Assembly (NCBI GenBank): GCA_904502175.1
Contig: CAJGDU010000046.1
Location: 1-7,812 of the forward strand
Source: Clostridiaceae bacterium
GTDB taxonomy: Bacteria; Bacillota; Clostridia; Oscillospirales; Acutalibacteraceae
Length of the DNA stretch: 7,812 nt
Reading direction: 5' to 3'
The position numbers and the translations under genes are program-made. The notes beneath the pieces are model-generated. The model saw only the letters and a list, made by a program, of their open reading frames with translations, searched no databases and had not been told where the DNA came from. Numbering within the stretch: the first letter of the stretch is position 1; every line of letters starts with the position of its first letter. Below are positions 1 through 5,505 of the stretch, piece by piece.

Positions 1-622
1 CATTTCAAACCTCAGCATGGACGTCATGCTGGGCGTACCCGGCCAGACCCTGCAGAGCCTGGAGGAGACGCTTGCGTTCCTGAAGGCGCAGGACGTGCCC
101 CATGTCAGCGCCTATCTGCTGGCCCTCGAGGAGGGCACCGTCTTCGCGAAACGGGCCGACCGGCTGGACCTGCCATCCGAGGACCTGGTGACTGCCCTGT
201 ACCGCAGGACGGCGGAGTTTCTGGAAGACGCCGGTCTCCTCCAGTACGAGATCTCCAACTTCGCCCGCCCCGGCTTTGAGAGCCGCCACAACCTCAAATA
301 CTGGCACTGTGACGAGTACCTCGGCTTCGGTCCGGCGGCCCATTCCTTCTTCGAAGGGAAGCGGTCCTATTATCCCGGGGACTGGGATGCATTTCTTGCG
401 GACCATGCGCCGCTCCCGGACGGTGACGGCGGCAGCTTCGAGGAGCGCCTCATGCTGGCCCTCCGTCTGCGGGAAGGCTACCGGGGCCCCGTTCCTGCGG
501 AACTGCGGGAAAAGGCCTCACAGCCGGCGCTGCGGCCCTATCTCGAGGTGGGAGAGGACTTCCTCCGGCTGAACCGGGAAGGCTTCCTCGTCTCCAACAG
601 AGTCCTTTCGGAACTCCTCTGA
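1..622 (+). CDS. hemW: Radical SAM heme chaperone HemW, 3' part (5' end outside window)
   Basis: This is the C-terminal part (about 206 codons, in frame from base 2) of a HemW/HemN-like protein. HemW proteins bind heme and an iron-sulfur cluster and are thought to deliver heme to target proteins. They were long annotated as oxygen-independent coproporphyrinogen oxidases. Visible landmarks are the core strand MDVMLGVPGQT (bases 17-49), YEISNFARPGFESRHN followed by the YLGFGPAAHSF motif (about 245-352), and a C-terminal winged-helix-like region ending in GFLVSNRVLSELL. The SRHN...GFGPAAHS combination is typical of HemW. The CX3CX2C cluster motif, which would separate the subfamilies further, lies upstream of the window. 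Family HemW proteins are about 380 residues, so roughly half is present. The gene ends at a TGA just before a shared terminator and is convergent with the next gene. Confidence 0.93.
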   Translation, partial: ISNLSMDVMLGVPGQTLQSLEETLAFLKAQDVPHVSAYLLALEEGTVFAKRADRLDLPSEDLVTALYRRTAEFLEDAGLLQYEISNFARPGFESRHNLKYWHCDEYLGFGPAAHSFFEGKRSYYPGDWDAFLADHAPLPDGDGGSFEERLMLALRLREGYRGPVPAELREKASQPALRPYLEVGEDFLRLNREGFLVSNRVLSELL

Positions 623-631
623 CAAAAACAA

Positions 632-661
632 AAAAGACTCCTCGTCGTGAGGAGTCTTTTC
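632..661. terminator. Bidirectional intrinsic terminator between hemW and the XRE gene
   Basis: A perfect 12-bp inverted repeat (632-643 with 649-660, core GACTCCTC/GAGGAGTC) closes a 5-base GTCGT loop. The A-run on the left and T-run on the right are part of the repeat, so the hairpin ends in a U tract when read from either strand. It sits 9 bp after the hemW stop and 4 bp before the stop of the convergent XRE gene, so it can end both transcripts. Confidence 0.88.
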
Positions 662-664
662 TGT

Positions 665-982
665 TTATTTCCTGTCCGTTTTCAGGAATTCGTCGAGCAT
701 CAGCTGAATGATCTTTCGCTGGGTCTTGGAGATACGGCGGATCTTCTGGCAAATCTGCTGTTCTTCGAGTGTGAGGGGTTCCTCCCGGAAAAAGTCGGAG
801 GGATGCACCCCGAGGATCTCGCAGAAATACAGCACTTCCTCCAGTTTTGGCTCGAAGTGTCCGCTGACGGCACCGCTGATATAGTTGCTGCGGTGGCCCA
901 TCTTTTTGCTGATCTCGGACAGAGAGCGGCCGGAGCTTTTCGCGTATTCCAGCATTCGGTTTTGCACAAAGGACTTGTCCAT
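665..982 (-). CDS. Small XRE-family helix-turn-helix DNA-binding regulator
   Basis: This 105-residue protein has an N-terminal Cro/C1-type helix-turn-helix (about residues 5-65). The recognition region is LSEISKKMGHRSNYISGAV, followed by the LEEVLYFCEILGVHPSDFF segment typical of XRE repressors in Bacillota. The C-terminal 40 residues are charged and helical (EEQQICQKIRRISKTQRKII) and may dimerise. No ligand-binding or enzymatic domain is attached. An open frame extends 13 codons further, to an ATG at 1019-1021, but only the internal ATG at 980-982 has a Shine-Dalgarno site (GGAGAG, 7 bases away), so I use that start. Targets are unknown; its neighbours give no clear regulon, and self-regulation is only a guess. 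It is convergent with hemW and separated from the upstream putP-like gene by 229 bp containing several hairpins. Confidence 0.88.
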   Translation of the reverse strand: MDKSFVQNRMLEYAKSSGRSLSEISKKMGHRSNYISGAVSGHFEPKLEEVLYFCEILGVHPSDFFREEPLTLEEQQICQKIRRISKTQRKIIQLMLDEFLKTDRK

Positions 983-989
983 ACCGTTT

Positions 990-995
990 CTCTCC
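990..995 (-). promoter_or_regulatory. Shine-Dalgarno site fixing the XRE gene start
   Basis: GGAGAG on the minus strand lies 7 bases before the ATG at 980-982. The in-frame ATG at 1019-1021 is preceded by AGTTAAACTA, which has no SD match, so the shorter protein is preferred. Confidence 0.7.
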
Positions 996-1049
996 AAAAA
1001 TGACTCAAGAATTCCTTTCATTAGTTTAACTGATAAGGGAGGAAAAACC

Positions 1050-1066
1050 GTCTTCCCGCAGAAGAC
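1050..1066 (-). other. Short hairpin followed by a T run, in the region before the XRE gene
   Basis: GTCTTC and GAAGAC (1061-1066 and 1050-1055) form a 6-bp stem with a 5-base loop. On the minus strand it is followed by GGTTTTTCC. This is terminator-like but short, and lies 68 bp before the XRE start codon. It could be a weak attenuator or chance; I cannot decide from sequence. Confidence 0.4.
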
Positions 1067-1086
1067 AAATCAAAAATAGTATCCGC

Positions 1087-1121
1087 TGTCAGAAGAGGGG
1101 TCTTTGGGACCTCTTCTGACA
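1087..1121. repeat. Strong 12-bp inverted repeat (hairpin) without an adjacent U tract
   Basis: TGTCAGAAGAGG (1087-1098) is perfectly inverted at 1110-1121. An inner GGTC/GACC pair can extend the stem with a small bulge. It lies in the 229-bp gap between the putP-like gene and the XRE gene. Neither strand has an immediate T run: on the minus strand the first (ATTTTTG) comes about 9 bases later. It may be a back-up terminator for putP, an mRNA-end stabiliser, or part of a leader. Confidence 0.75.
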
Positions 1122-1144
1122 ACAGATCGCAGGGGGTATAAGAA

Positions 1145-1185
1145 ACTCCGGTCGAAAACGATGGTTTCCGACCGGAGTCTTTTTA
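1145..1185 (-). terminator. Intrinsic terminator downstream of the putP-like gene
   Basis: A 10-bp perfect stem (ACTCCGGTCG at 1145-1154 with its complement at 1169-1178) extends inward by AAAC/GTTT after one mismatch. It starts 33 bp after the putP stop. On the minus strand it is followed by TTTCTTAT, a moderate U tract. On the plus strand it is followed by CTTTTT, which would also block antisense transcripts entering putP. Confidence 0.78.
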
Positions 1186-1211
1186 CAGGTTTCTGCTTGG
1201 GACGGAGACGA

Positions 1212-2720
1212 TCACTCGTCGTAGTCCGGGTCGGTGGCCTTCTCGTAGATGGCCTCGACTTCCGCAGACGGCGCTTTGGTGACCAGCGTGACGACCACGG
1301 CGCAGAGGAAGCCGGCGACGAAACCGGGCAGGAGCTCATAGACGCCCGTGGAGGCGGACAGCAGGTTGTACCAGAGGATGTCGACGATGGCGCCGCCGAG
1401 AACACCCGCGACCGCGCCGGCATAGTTGAACCGTTTCCAGAAGACGGAGAGGAGGACGACGGGGCCGAAGGCGGCACCGAAGAGTCCCCAGGCGTTTTCG
1501 ACCAGTTCCATGATGGCCTGGGCGCCGGAACCTCTGGCATTGGCCAGGAAGTAGGCGATGATGGCGACCAGCGCGACCACGCCGCGGGCGACCCAGACGA
1601 GCTCCTTGTCAGAAGCATTTTTCCGGATCAGAGGTTTGTAGATATCGTTGGTGAAAGAGGAAGAGGCGACCAGCAGCTGAGAGTCCGCGGTGGACATGGA
1701 GGCTGCGATGATAGCCGCCAGCAGGATGCCGGACAGGAAGGCCGGGAAGTAACGCCGTGCCAGGTGGATGAAGACCGTGGCCTGGGCGCCGTCGGGCAGC
1801 AGTTCGCCGGCAACGACCATACGGCCGAGGTAGGCGATGACAAGAGAGGCTGCCAGAGAAATGGTGACCCAGATGATGGCGACGGTGGCGGACTTCTTGA
1901 TCATGGACGGCTTTTTGATGGCCATGAAGCGGACCAGGATATGGGGCATACCGAAGTAGCCGAGACCCCAGGCAAAGCCGGAGACGATATCCTGCCAGGA
2001 GGCGGAGAAGAGGTTCGCGACAAAGGCGTATTCGGTGCCGTCATTGAGGTTGGTGTAAACGGTGTTGACCGCGCTGGGGTCCAGGTCCTCGACGAGGACA
2101 CAGACGATGGGGACCGCGAGCAGGGCGAGGAACATAAGGTTGCCCTGAAGGAAGTCGGTCCAGGAGACGGCGCGGAAACCGCCGAGGAAGGTGTAGAGAA
2201 GGATGACCGCCGCGAAGATGAGCATGGCCGTTTCCCGGGTGAGTCCGGGGACCAGCGATACGAAGACCGTGGAACCCGCGACGAAGCCGGAGGCGACGTA
2301 GATGGTGAAGCTGATGAGGAACACGATGGCGGCGATGATGGACAGGACCGGTTTCTTCGCGAGGAAGCGGTTCTGCAGGTACTCCGGCAGCGTGATGGCG
2401 TCGTTGGAGACCTTGGAGAATTTCCGCAGACGTTTCGCGACGAAGATCCAGTTGAGGGCGGTGCCGAGGGCAAGGCCGATGCCGATCCAGGCTTTGCCGA
2501 GGCCGAAGGCCAGGACGGAGCCGGGAAGACCCATCAGCAGCCACGCGGACATGTCAGAGGCCTGGGCGCTCAGCGCGGTGACCCAGGGACCCATCTGGCG
2601 GCCGCCGAGGAAATATTGCTTTTCACTCTCGCCGTCTTTTCTGGTACGGACAAAGAAAAAGATGCCGATACACAGGACCATGACGAAGTAAAGTGCGAAG
2701 GCAAGTACTTCATAATTCAT
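1212..2720 (-). CDS. putP: Sodium/proline symporter, PutP-like (SSS family)
   Basis: This 502-residue integral membrane protein has the same length as E. coli PutP and matches it along its whole length. Solute:sodium symporters of this type take up L-proline with Na+ across the cytoplasmic membrane, for nutrition or osmoprotection. Diagnostic segments are SAQASDMS (residues 51-58, with D56 at the position of the Na+-linked Asp55 of E. coli), the signature around FGMPHILVRFMA (256-267), and SMSTADSQLL (341-350, with S343/T344 at the Na+-site Ser340/Thr341). Further matches are KELVWVAR and GLFGAAFGPVVLLSVFWKR (412-430). About a dozen hydrophobic segments are visible. The Gly that follows the SDMS motif in E. 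coli is Ala59 here. The start is an ATG with AAAGGAG 8 bases upstream. It has its own promoter and terminator. No proline dehydrogenase gene is visible nearby, so substrate specificity rests on similarity. Confidence 0.93.
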   Translation of the reverse strand: MNYEVLAFALYFVMVLCIGIFFFVRTRKDGESEKQYFLGGRQMGPWVTALSAQASDMSAWLLMGLPGSVLAFGLGKAWIGIGLALGTALNWIFVAKRLRKFSKVSNDAITLPEYLQNRFLAKKPVLSIIAAIVFLISFTIYVASGFVAGSTVFVSLVPGLTRETAMLIFAAVILLYTFLGGFRAVSWTDFLQGNLMFLALLAVPIVCVLVEDLDPSAVNTVYTNLNDGTEYAFVANLFSASWQDIVSGFAWGLGYFGMPHILVRFMAIKKPSMIKKSATVAIIWVTISLAASLVIAYLGRMVVAGELLPDGAQATVFIHLARRYFPAFLSGILLAAIIAASMSTADSQLLVASSSFTNDIYKPLIRKNASDKELVWVARGVVALVAIIAYFLANARGSGAQAIMELVENAWGLFGAAFGPVVLLSVFWKRFNYAGAVAGVLGGAIVDILWYNLLSASTGVYELLPGFVAGFLCAVVVTLVTKAPSAEVEAIYEKATDPDYDE

Positions 2721-2773
2721 AACTCTAACTCCTTTTCATACCCAAGTTTAAGGATACGTGCGTTAACTTTGAT

Positions 2774-2802
2774 ATAGTAACACAATAAAGTGAAAAATAC
2801 AA
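2774..2802 (-). promoter_or_regulatory. Predicted sigma-A promoter of the putP-like gene
   Basis: On the minus strand, TTGTAT (2797-2802) and TACTAT (2774-2779) are separated by 17 bases, with a TG extended -10 element (TGTTACTAT). The hexamers are imperfect, but the AT-rich setting and the distance of about 45 bp to the RBS fit. It abuts the hairpin that ends the upstream gene. Confidence 0.55.
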
Positions 2803-2806
2803 TATT

Positions 2807-2840
2807 AAGCGGCTGTCACCGGAGTGGGCGACAGCCGTTT
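2807..2840 (-). terminator. Hairpin terminator after the four-helix membrane protein gene
   Basis: An 8-bp perfect stem (CGGCTGTC 2810-2817 with GACAGCCG 2830-2837) is extended inward by CC/GG after a mismatch. It begins 19 bp after the stop of the minus-strand gene. The tail on that strand is CTTAATATT, a weak U tract; on the plus strand it is TTTGATTTT. Termination may be incomplete toward putP. Confidence 0.65.
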
Positions 2841-2855
2841 GATTTTGCTTACATT

Positions 2856-3683
2856 TTAGTCGTCGTCCTCGACATAGTCGGAACCGAGGAAGGCGGCGAA
2901 CAGGTCGTCGACCGCGGCGACAGCGTCGGCGGAGACGTTGTCGGCGGAGATGTGGCTCGTGACCACGGGCTCCGTGTCATAGGTGCTGTGGACGGGGACC
3001 TGGACGGACTCGGTGGCCGGGACCACGTCGGGCTCCGTCGTCTTGGCGGCCCACTGCTCTTCCGTGGCAGGTGTCACGAAGAAGGCAGGTTCTTCCGGCT
3101 CGACGGGGGCCACTTCCGGTTCCTCGATGCGGACCGGTCTCTCTTCGAGATGGACGGCCGGCGCTTCCGGTGCCGCGGGGGCATGGGCTCGGGCGGCGGT
3201 CTGCTGACCGGCGATCTTGGTCATGTTGGGCGCTTCCTCGATGATGCCTTTGTCGTGAATGAAGTCATCGATGAGGCAGATGAGGGCCAGAAGGAACGTG
3301 ATGGCCGGGATGAGGAATGCCAGCGGGTAGGGAAACCAGCTTTTCGGCTGTCCGAACATATAGAGACCGAAGACGGTGGCGATGACGGCCAGATCGTTGT
3401 AAATGAACGCGAGGACGGTCATGAGGGAGGGGAACCTCCGGGTGACCTTCGTGATGCCGACGATCATGGTGTCGATGATGAGGACCACGGCGGCGCCGAT
3501 CTCAATGAGGAAGTACAGGGTGCGGGTCAGGAACGTCATGACTGCCGCCATGCCGTGGGCTGACAGGAAGGTGTTGACACTCTCGATGTTGGCGAGAATG
3601 CCCGCGCAGAGCACCAGCTCCGCGAGGAAGAAGAGGATGAGGACGACGGCCTTCCAGCCGCCGGAGACGGATTTCCTGGTCAT
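2856..3683 (-). CDS. Unrecognised four-helix membrane protein with long acidic C-terminal tail
   Basis: I do not recognise this 275-residue protein. The first half has four hydrophobic segments, at roughly residues 10-32, 47-72, 87-111 and 120-138. Basic residues precede the first segment (MTRK), and basic and acidic residues lie between the others (KVTRRF, GQPKSW). After about residue 145 the chain is soluble and probably disordered. It is rich in Ala, Pro, Val and Glu (for example RPVRIEEPEVAPVEPEEPAF) and ends in a short helix-like stretch and acidic tail (DAVAAVDDLFAAFLGSDYVEDDD). By the positive-inside rule, the N-terminus and tail are probably cytoplasmic. The start is the ATG at 3681-3683, which has AGGAG 8 bases upstream. 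A GTG nine bases earlier is in frame but overlaps that SD. It has its own promoter and sits between LCP and putP genes, which does not establish a role. Confidence 0.85.
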   Translation of the reverse strand: MTRKSVSGGWKAVVLILFFLAELVLCAGILANIESVNTFLSAHGMAAVMTFLTRTLYFLIEIGAAVVLIIDTMIVGITKVTRRFPSLMTVLAFIYNDLAVIATVFGLYMFGQPKSWFPYPLAFLIPAITFLLALICLIDDFIHDKGIIEEAPNMTKIAGQQTAARAHAPAAPEAPAVHLEERPVRIEEPEVAPVEPEEPAFFVTPATEEQWAAKTTEPDVVPATESVQVPVHSTYDTEPVVTSHISADNVSADAVAAVDDLFAAFLGSDYVEDDD

Positions 3684-3691
3684 TGATATCA

Positions 3692-3696
3692 CTCCT
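3692..3696 (-). promoter_or_regulatory. Shine-Dalgarno site fixing the start of the four-helix protein
   Basis: AGGAG lies 8 bases before the ATG at 3681-3683. Its last base is the first base of the in-frame GTG at 3690-3692, so the GTG cannot use it. Confidence 0.8.
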
Positions 3697-3731
3697 GACG
3701 TAAGCTAACTTCATAGTTTGTCAACATTTCA

Positions 3732-3760
3732 ATACTAGCAGATTTCCCTTAAATTGTAAA
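3732..3760 (-). promoter_or_regulatory. Predicted sigma-A promoter of the four-helix protein gene
   Basis: On the minus strand, TTTACA (3755-3760, five of six matches to TTGACA) and TAGTAT (3732-3737, four of six to TATAAT) are 17 bases apart. This predicts a leader of about 40 bases. The -35 box is only 14 bp from the stop of the LCP gene, so read-through from LCP is also possible. Confidence 0.6.
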
Positions 3761-3773
3761 GGAGTCGCCAGCC

Positions 3774-4976
3774 TTACAGTCCGGTGGAAACGTAGTTCTC
3801 GTTGTACTCGTCCCGATAGATGTAGTCCTTCAGGATGTTGGCGTTTTCATTGATGTCGAAGTAGACGACCGAGCCCACGGAGGGGATGCTGCGGTCCGTC
3901 CAGGTATCGCCCCGGGGCGCTGTGGTCTGGAGGATGTCGAAGTGCCGGTAGAACAGAAGGGTGCCGATGGCGAGGTTCGTGGTCTTCATGCCGCCGATGT
4001 CGGTGCGCAGATAGGGCAGGATGTTCCAGGCCATTTTTGCCAGTTCCATCGGGGACCCCTTGGTGGCCTTTTCCTTGATGGCGTTGACCACGAGGCGCTG
4101 GCGGCGGGTCCGCTGGACGTCGGAGTCCAGTTTCCGGATGCGGGAGAACATGAGGGCGTGCTCGCCGTCCATGTGGACCGCGTCTCCGGACTCGAAGTAG
4201 ATGCGGTTGCCGGTGAGGGACCACTTGTACCAGGTGGAATTGAGGTAGGCGGCTTCTCTGGCGGTGACCGGGACCTCGATGCCGCCGAGGGCATCGATGA
4301 TGCCGGTGAAGGCAGTGAAGTCGACTTCCATGTATTTGTTGATGTTGATCTTGTAGTTGTACTCGATGGTGTCGATGGTCAGCTGGATGCCTCCGAGGGC
4401 GCTGGCGGCATTGAGCTTGTTCATGCCGTGGCCGGGGATCTCCACATAGCTGTCCCGCAGGAAGGACGTGAACTTGACTTTCCGGCTGAGCCGGTCGATG
4501 GAGATGAGCATCATGGTGTCGGCCCGCTGGATGTTCTTTTCACCGGCCCGGTTGTCGACGCCGAGGAGCAGGATGTTCGTGACGAAGGGGCTCTTCTTCA
4601 GGCTGAGGCTCGAAACGTACTGGTTGCCCCGGTGCTGGCCGGGTTCGTAGTCCATCCGCGCGAGGAAGACCGTGGACACGGCGAGGTACAGGATGACCAG
4701 GACGAGCAGGAGAGAGGTGAGCCCGGAACCGCATCCGCAGCCCCGTTTTCTCCGGGGGCGATCGGCCTTCTGCTGTTTTCTGGCCTGTTTTTTCGTCTGG
4801 CGATGGGCTTTCTTCCAGCGCCGCTCATCGTAGTCGTCATACTGACTGTAATCGTCGTAATCGTCGTAAGAGACTCTCCCGCGGCTGTCGCTGTAGATAT
4901 CTTCATATTCTCTGGGCGGTTCTTTCCGCTGTCCGGAAGACCGCTTCGGATTTTTATTGAAATAAACGTCCGGCAT
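3774..4976 (-). CDS. LytR-CpsA-Psr (LCP) family glycopolymer-peptidoglycan ligase
   Basis: This 400-residue membrane-anchored protein belongs to a family that transfers teichoic acid or capsule-type polymers from undecaprenyl pyrophosphate carriers onto peptidoglycan, outside the cell. It has a cytoplasmic N-terminus (residues 1-85), one membrane helix (about 86-107) and an extracellular LCP domain (about 130-300). LCP motifs are ILLLGVDNR (135-143), RADTMMLISID (151-161), FLRDSYVEIPGHGMNKLNAA (172-191), AFTGIIDALGGIEV (222-235) and MDGEHALMFSRIRK (269-282) with SDVQRTRRQR (285-294). The conserved Asp and Arg residues that bind the pyrophosphate are present. The N-terminus is odd: a Tyr-Asp run (about 37-51), then a strongly basic stretch, then CGCG at the membrane border. 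The ATG at 4974-4976 is preferred over two upstream in-frame ATGs because of its SD and the promoter position. The exact polymer cannot be inferred. Confidence 0.93.
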   Translation of the reverse strand: MPDVYFNKNPKRSSGQRKEPPREYEDIYSDSRGRVSYDDYDDYSQYDDYDERRWKKAHRQTKKQARKQQKADRPRRKRGCGCGSGLTSLLLVLVILYLAVSTVFLARMDYEPGQHRGNQYVSSLSLKKSPFVTNILLLGVDNRAGEKNIQRADTMMLISIDRLSRKVKFTSFLRDSYVEIPGHGMNKLNAASALGGIQLTIDTIEYNYKININKYMEVDFTAFTGIIDALGGIEVPVTAREAAYLNSTWYKWSLTGNRIYFESGDAVHMDGEHALMFSRIRKLDSDVQRTRRQRLVVNAIKEKATKGSPMELAKMAWNILPYLRTDIGGMKTTNLAIGTLLFYRHFDILQTTAPRGDTWTDRSIPSVGSVVYFDINENANILKDYIYRDEYNENYVSTGL

Positions 4977-4982
4977 GGAATG

Positions 4983-4990
4983 CCTCCTTT
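4983..4990 (-). promoter_or_regulatory. Strong Shine-Dalgarno site fixing the LCP start
   Basis: AAAGGAGG, close to a perfect anti-SD match, lies 6 bases before the ATG at 4974-4976. The ATGs at 5010-5012 and 5019-5021 have no such site and lie within the predicted promoter. Confidence 0.88.
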
Positions 4991-5003
4991 CACGTTTTTC
5001 AGC

Positions 5004-5032
5004 ATTGTACATGGTTTGCATGCCGGTTTCAA
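5004..5032 (-). promoter_or_regulatory. Predicted sigma-A promoter of the LCP gene
   Basis: On the minus strand, TTGAAA (5027-5032) and TACAAT (5004-5009) each match consensus at five of six bases, with an optimal 17-base spacer. The predicted start of transcription near 4997 leaves a leader of about 20 bases. It is divergent from the rnpB promoter, with about 38 bp between the two -35 boxes. Confidence 0.8.
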
Positions 5033-5070
5033 CCTAAAAATAAAAGAATTTCCTTCTTCTTTCCTTGGGT

Positions 5071-5098
5071 TTGACTTTTTCTTAATATTTATTAAAAT
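5071..5098 (+). promoter_or_regulatory. Predicted sigma-A promoter of rnpB
   Basis: TTGACT (5071-5076) and TAAAAT (5093-5098) each match consensus at five of six bases, with a 16-base spacer in an AT-rich tract. The predicted start near 5105 coincides with the first base of the RNase P RNA P1 helix, which supports both calls. Confidence 0.8.
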
Positions 5099-5104
5099 AT
5101 ACGC

Positions 5105-5438
5105 GTGACCTGGTCGAGCGGCCGCTGGTGCTTTTGGCACGAGAGGAAAGTCCGAGCCCCGCAGAGCAGGATAACGGCTAACGGCCGCCGGGGGTGACCC
5201 CAGGGAAAGTGCAACAGAAATAAACCGCCCATTTCATGGGTAAGGATGGAACGGCGAGGTAAGAGCTCACCAGCATGGTGGAGACATCATGGCTATGTAA
5301 ACCCTATCCGGAGCAACACCGACTTGCGAGGCCTGCTCGGCCTGTGACGCAGAAGGGTGGCTGGAGCCGGTCAGCAATGGCCGGCCTAGATAGATGGTCG
5401 CTTTAGATGACAGAACTCGGCTTACACGCCAGGTCACA
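5105..5438 (+). ncRNA. rnpB: RNase P RNA (catalytic RNA, class A type)
   Basis: This is the catalytic RNA of RNase P, which with its small protein partner trims the 5' leader from precursor tRNAs. The ends pair as helix P1: GTGACCTGG (5105-5113) with CCAGGTCAC (5429-5437). Conserved core elements appear in order: GAGGAAAGTCC (5143-5153), CAGGGAAAGTGCAACAGAAA (5200-5219), the P15 loop GAGGTAAGAGCTC with the GGU that binds the tRNA CCA end (5256-5268), AGATAGATGGTCGC (5388-5401), and ACAGAACTCGGCTTACA (5410-5426). The length of about 334 bases and the element order fit the ancestral A type, not the B type of Bacillus and its relatives. Exact mature ends are inferred from P1. A good promoter lies just upstream and a terminator downstream. 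Confidence 0.96.
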
Positions 5439-5454
5439 CTATTTTTCAAAAAAT

Positions 5455-5486
5455 GGGCAGCAGGCAGACACCTGCCTGCCCTTTTT
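5455..5486 (+). terminator. Intrinsic terminator of rnpB
   Basis: GCAGGCAG (5460-5467) and CTGCCTGC (5472-5479) form an 8-bp stem with a 4-base loop. Flanking GGG/CCC can add pairs across a small bulge. It is followed directly by CTTTTTC. It begins 17 bases after the RNA's P1 helix and ends 5 bases before the recD2 Shine-Dalgarno site. Confidence 0.88.
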
Positions 5487-5491
5487 CTGCC

Positions 5492-5497
5492 GGGAGG
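5492..5497 (+). promoter_or_regulatory. Shine-Dalgarno site supporting a TTG start for recD2
   Basis: GGGAGG lies 8 bases before the TTG at 5506-5508. The frame is open further upstream, but that part runs into the terminator and the RNase P RNA and has no usable start. Confidence 0.78.
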
Positions 5498-5505
5498 TGA
5501 GGACG

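Noticed and set aside
983..1086. Promoter for the XRE gene
   Set aside because: Candidate boxes (CTGACA, TTGATT, TACTAT, TAAACT) do not combine at acceptable spacing with two good matches, so no promoter is called.
1104..2777. Long plus-strand open frame antisense to the putP-like gene
   Set aside because: The frame is antisense to a clearly recognisable transporter. Its composition is almost all Gly, Asp, Glu, Arg and Val, it has no SD, and it resembles no family. It is a by-product of high-GC codon use.
3697..3727. TTGACA-like box near 3717-3722 on the minus strand as the promoter of the four-helix protein gene
   Set aside because: A -10 box at proper spacing would read ACGTCA and overlap the ribosome-binding site. 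The TTTACA-17-TAGTAT pair upstream fits better.
3755..3778. Possible terminator at the LCP stop codon (TGTAAAGG/CCTTACA)
   Set aside because: The stem has only about 7 pairs with a bulge, overlaps the stop codon and the next gene's -35 box, and has a poor U tract. It is too weak to call.
3942..5108. Plus-strand open frame antisense to the LCP gene
   Set aside because: The opposite strand has intact LCP motifs, a promoter and an SD. This frame has no SD and reads as Asp/Val/Gly-rich shadow sequence.
5407..5505. N-terminal extension of recD2 from an ATG at 5407
   Set aside because: The extension lies inside the RNase P RNA and its terminator, has no SD, and does not match RecD2 N-termini. The TTG at 5506 with GGGAGG is the better start.
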